A stretch of 7,675 nt of DNA. Origin: an uncultured Rickettsiales bacterium. Lineage in GTDB: Bacteria; Pseudomonadota; Alphaproteobacteria; Rickettsiales; Midichloriaceae. How positions within the stretch are numbered: position 1 is the first letter of the stretch; every line of letters begins with the position of its first letter. Shown piece after piece: positions 6,532-7,675 of this stretch. The stretch is from NCBI GenBank assembly GCA_937996615.1, contig CALKVD010000093.1, positions 1 through 7,675 of the forward strand. Direction: 5' to 3'. Both the position numbers and the translations under genes were made by a program. Below the pieces are notes generated by a model. It was not told where the DNA came from and made no database searches. It saw only the letters and a program-made list of their open reading frames with translations.

Positions 6532-6574
6532 GCTCAAAATTGCTATTATCTGCAGAATATTGGCTATTTTGAGC
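6532..6574. repeat. Perfect 9-bp-arm inverted repeat after obg, possible terminator
   Basis: GCTCAAAAT (6532-6540) and ATTTTGAGC (6566-6574) are exact reverse complements, closing a 25-base interior. The interior holds the palindrome TCTGCAGA (6549-6556) or alternatively a TATT/AATA stem. It begins 14 bases after the obg stop on the minus strand, where a terminator is expected. What follows on that strand is A/T-rich but has no clean T-run, so it would not be a canonical intrinsic terminator. It could also be a cruciform or a protein-binding site. Confidence 0.5.
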
Positions 6575-6587
6575 AAAGATTCTGATA

Positions 6588-7580
6588 TTATTTTGCAGTA
6601 TTTTTTACTTCCAGCAACTTGTTGATAATTTCTTTTATGCCATTTTGAGTCGCTCCAGAACAAATATGAACTTCTTTCTTGAGATGTGTTTGCAGTTGTT
6701 CAGCTTTTTCTTTTGCTTCTGCTTCACTAACTAAATCAGTTTTATTCAAAGCAATTATTTCAATTTTATTTTCTAATTCTGCTTTATATTCTATTAATTC
6801 ATTATGCACTATATCATAAGTTGCAACAACGTCAGGACTGGTAATATCGATCAAATGTAGCAAAGCAGAGCAGCGTTCAATATGGCGCAAAAATCTGTCC
6901 CCTAAACCAACCCCCTGGCTTGCTCCTTCGATCAATCCAGGTATATCAGCAATCACAATTTCATCGTCGTCGGTTCTAATCACTCCAAGTTGTGGCTGGA
7001 GAGTTGTAAATGGATAGTCTGCGATTTTTGGCCTAGCGGCACTAACACAGGAAAGAAAAGTTGATTTACCAGCATTAGGCATCCCAAGTAAGCCAACATC
7101 AGAAATTAGCTTTAGCTTGAGCCATACTCCAATTTCTTCTGTCTGTTCTCCTTTGGTAATATGTCTGGGAGCTTGATTTGTTGAAGACTTGAAGCATGAA
7201 TTACCGACCCCCTTTCGTCCACCATGGAGCAATATTATTTCGTGACCGTCAAATGCAAAATCTGTTAGCAAAGTGGTCCCATCTTCAGCAAAGATTTGCG
7301 TTCCTAATGGAACTAAAATCAATAAATCTTCCCCAGCTTGTCCTGCTCTTTTTGCCCCCATTCCTGCTTTGCCATTTTGTGCCCTAAAGTGTTGAGTATA
7401 GCGAAAATCAATCAAAGTGTTTAATTCTTTAGTAGCTTTAAAGATAACCGAGCCACCATTGCCACCATTGCCACCATCTGGACCGCCAAATTCGATGAAC
7501 TTCTCCCTACGAAATGAAAGACATCCGTCGCCTCCGTTCCCAGCTTTTAAATATATTTTTGCTTCATCAAGAAAATGCAT
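6588..7580 (-). CDS. obgE: Obg/CgtA family GTPase
   Basis: Obg is a conserved, usually essential GTPase that binds the large ribosomal subunit during late assembly and links ribosome state to ppGpp stress responses. The glycine-rich Obg fold covers about 1-159, with KAGNGGDGCLSFRREKF near 12-28, GGPDGGNGGNGGSV at 32-45 and KSSTNQAPR at 131-139. The G domain has G1 GMPNAGKS (167-173 core), switch I FTTL at 191-194, G3 ADIPGLIEG at 211-219, G4 NKTD at 279-282 and G5 SGA at 308-310. The 330-residue length means the variable C-terminal domain found in some Obg proteins is absent, as in many alphaproteobacteria. The ATG at 7580 gives the standard MHFLDEAKIYLKAG start. No Shine-Dalgarno motif precedes it (ATAACCAAAA). 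No rplU or rpmA gene lies in the 95 bp visible upstream. Confidence 0.96.
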   Translation of the reverse strand: MHFLDEAKIYLKAGNGGDGCLSFRREKFIEFGGPDGGNGGNGGSVIFKATKELNTLIDFRYTQHFRAQNGKAGMGAKRAGQAGEDLLILVPLGTQIFAEDGTTLLTDFAFDGHEIILLHGGRKGVGNSCFKSSTNQAPRHITKGEQTEEIGVWLKLKLISDVGLLGMPNAGKSTFLSCVSAARPKIADYPFTTLQPQLGVIRTDDDEIVIADIPGLIEGASQGVGLGDRFLRHIERCSALLHLIDITSPDVVATYDIVHNELIEYKAELENKIEIIALNKTDLVSEAEAKEKAEQLQTHLKKEVHICSGATQNGIKEIINKLLEVKNTAK

Positions 7581-7587
7581 TTTTGGT

Positions 7588-7624
7588 TATATACTGATAT
7601 ATTGATTTGCTACATTAGTATATA
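7588..7624. repeat. 8-bp inverted repeat in the obg leader
   Basis: TATATACT (7588-7595) and AGTATATA (7617-7624) are exact inverted copies separated by 21 bp, directly upstream of obg. On the minus strand the distal arm contains TATACT and the proximal arm TATAAC-like sequence, so they may be -10 elements, an operator or chance in AT-rich DNA. No good -35 hexamer was found at 17-18 bp from either. Confidence 0.3.
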
Positions 7625-7675
7625 GCACTATTTTGTTTTGATAGAAAGTAGTCGACGCAAAATTTAAGTAATAAA

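Noticed and set aside
7417..7605. Proline-rich plus-strand frame opposite the start of obg
   Set aside because: The proline runs are the complement of the glycine codons of the Obg domain, so it is a composition artefact.
7590..7675. 3' end of another minus-strand gene at the right edge (open frame to TAA near 7590)
   Set aside because: Only about 28 codons are visible with no recognisable motif, and they do not resemble L27 or L21; it cannot be told from chance.
1..7675. CRISPR array, insertion sequence, prophage or attachment sites
   Set aside because: No regularly spaced repeats, transposase-like frames or flanking duplications were found; the identified genes are core functions.

Overview
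The window is AT-rich and densely coded, with short intergenic gaps. The proteins look alphaproteobacterial: Obg has no C-terminal extension, FtsA is the divisome actin with a C-terminal membrane-targeting helix, and TilS and UvrC are full-length. The base composition, the mostly absent Shine-Dalgarno motifs and an orphan coiled-coil membrane protein among housekeeping genes suggest a host-associated lineage such as Rickettsiales or Holosporales. That placement is inference; no rRNA or tRNA is present to test it.

Layout from left to right. (1) The 5' part of a HIT-family (HinT-like) gene runs on the minus strand off the left edge (1-134). (2) A 247-bp gap (135-381) has no convincing gene, only a weak promoter candidate and a doubtful 47-codon ORF. 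(3) tilS and ftsA form a minus-strand pair, with ftsA first and tilS second, joined by an ATGA stop/start overlap at 1572-1575. (4) A 140-bp divergent region (2811-2950) holds promoter-like sequences, a 12-bp palindrome and a tandem 10-mer. (5) uvrC is on the plus strand (2951-4780). (6) A convergent 51-bp gap leads to a 535-residue protein of unknown function on the minus strand (4832-6439). (7) A 148-bp gap contains a perfect 9-bp-arm inverted repeat. (8) obg/cgtA is on the minus strand (6588-7580), with 95 bp of upstream sequence at the right edge.

The recognised genes are core functions: tRNA-Ile2 lysidine synthesis (TilS), anchoring of the FtsZ ring (FtsA), nucleotide excision repair (UvrC), ribosome assembly and stress GTPase (Obg) and a purine-nucleotide phosphoramidase-type HIT protein. 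They do not form one pathway. The only clear translational coupling is ftsA-tilS. The element most likely to be undescribed is the 4832-6439 protein. It has a basic N-terminus, a Q/N-rich linker, two long coiled coils around a central hydrophobic segment, and a C-terminal hydrophobic hairpin. I recognise no family for it.
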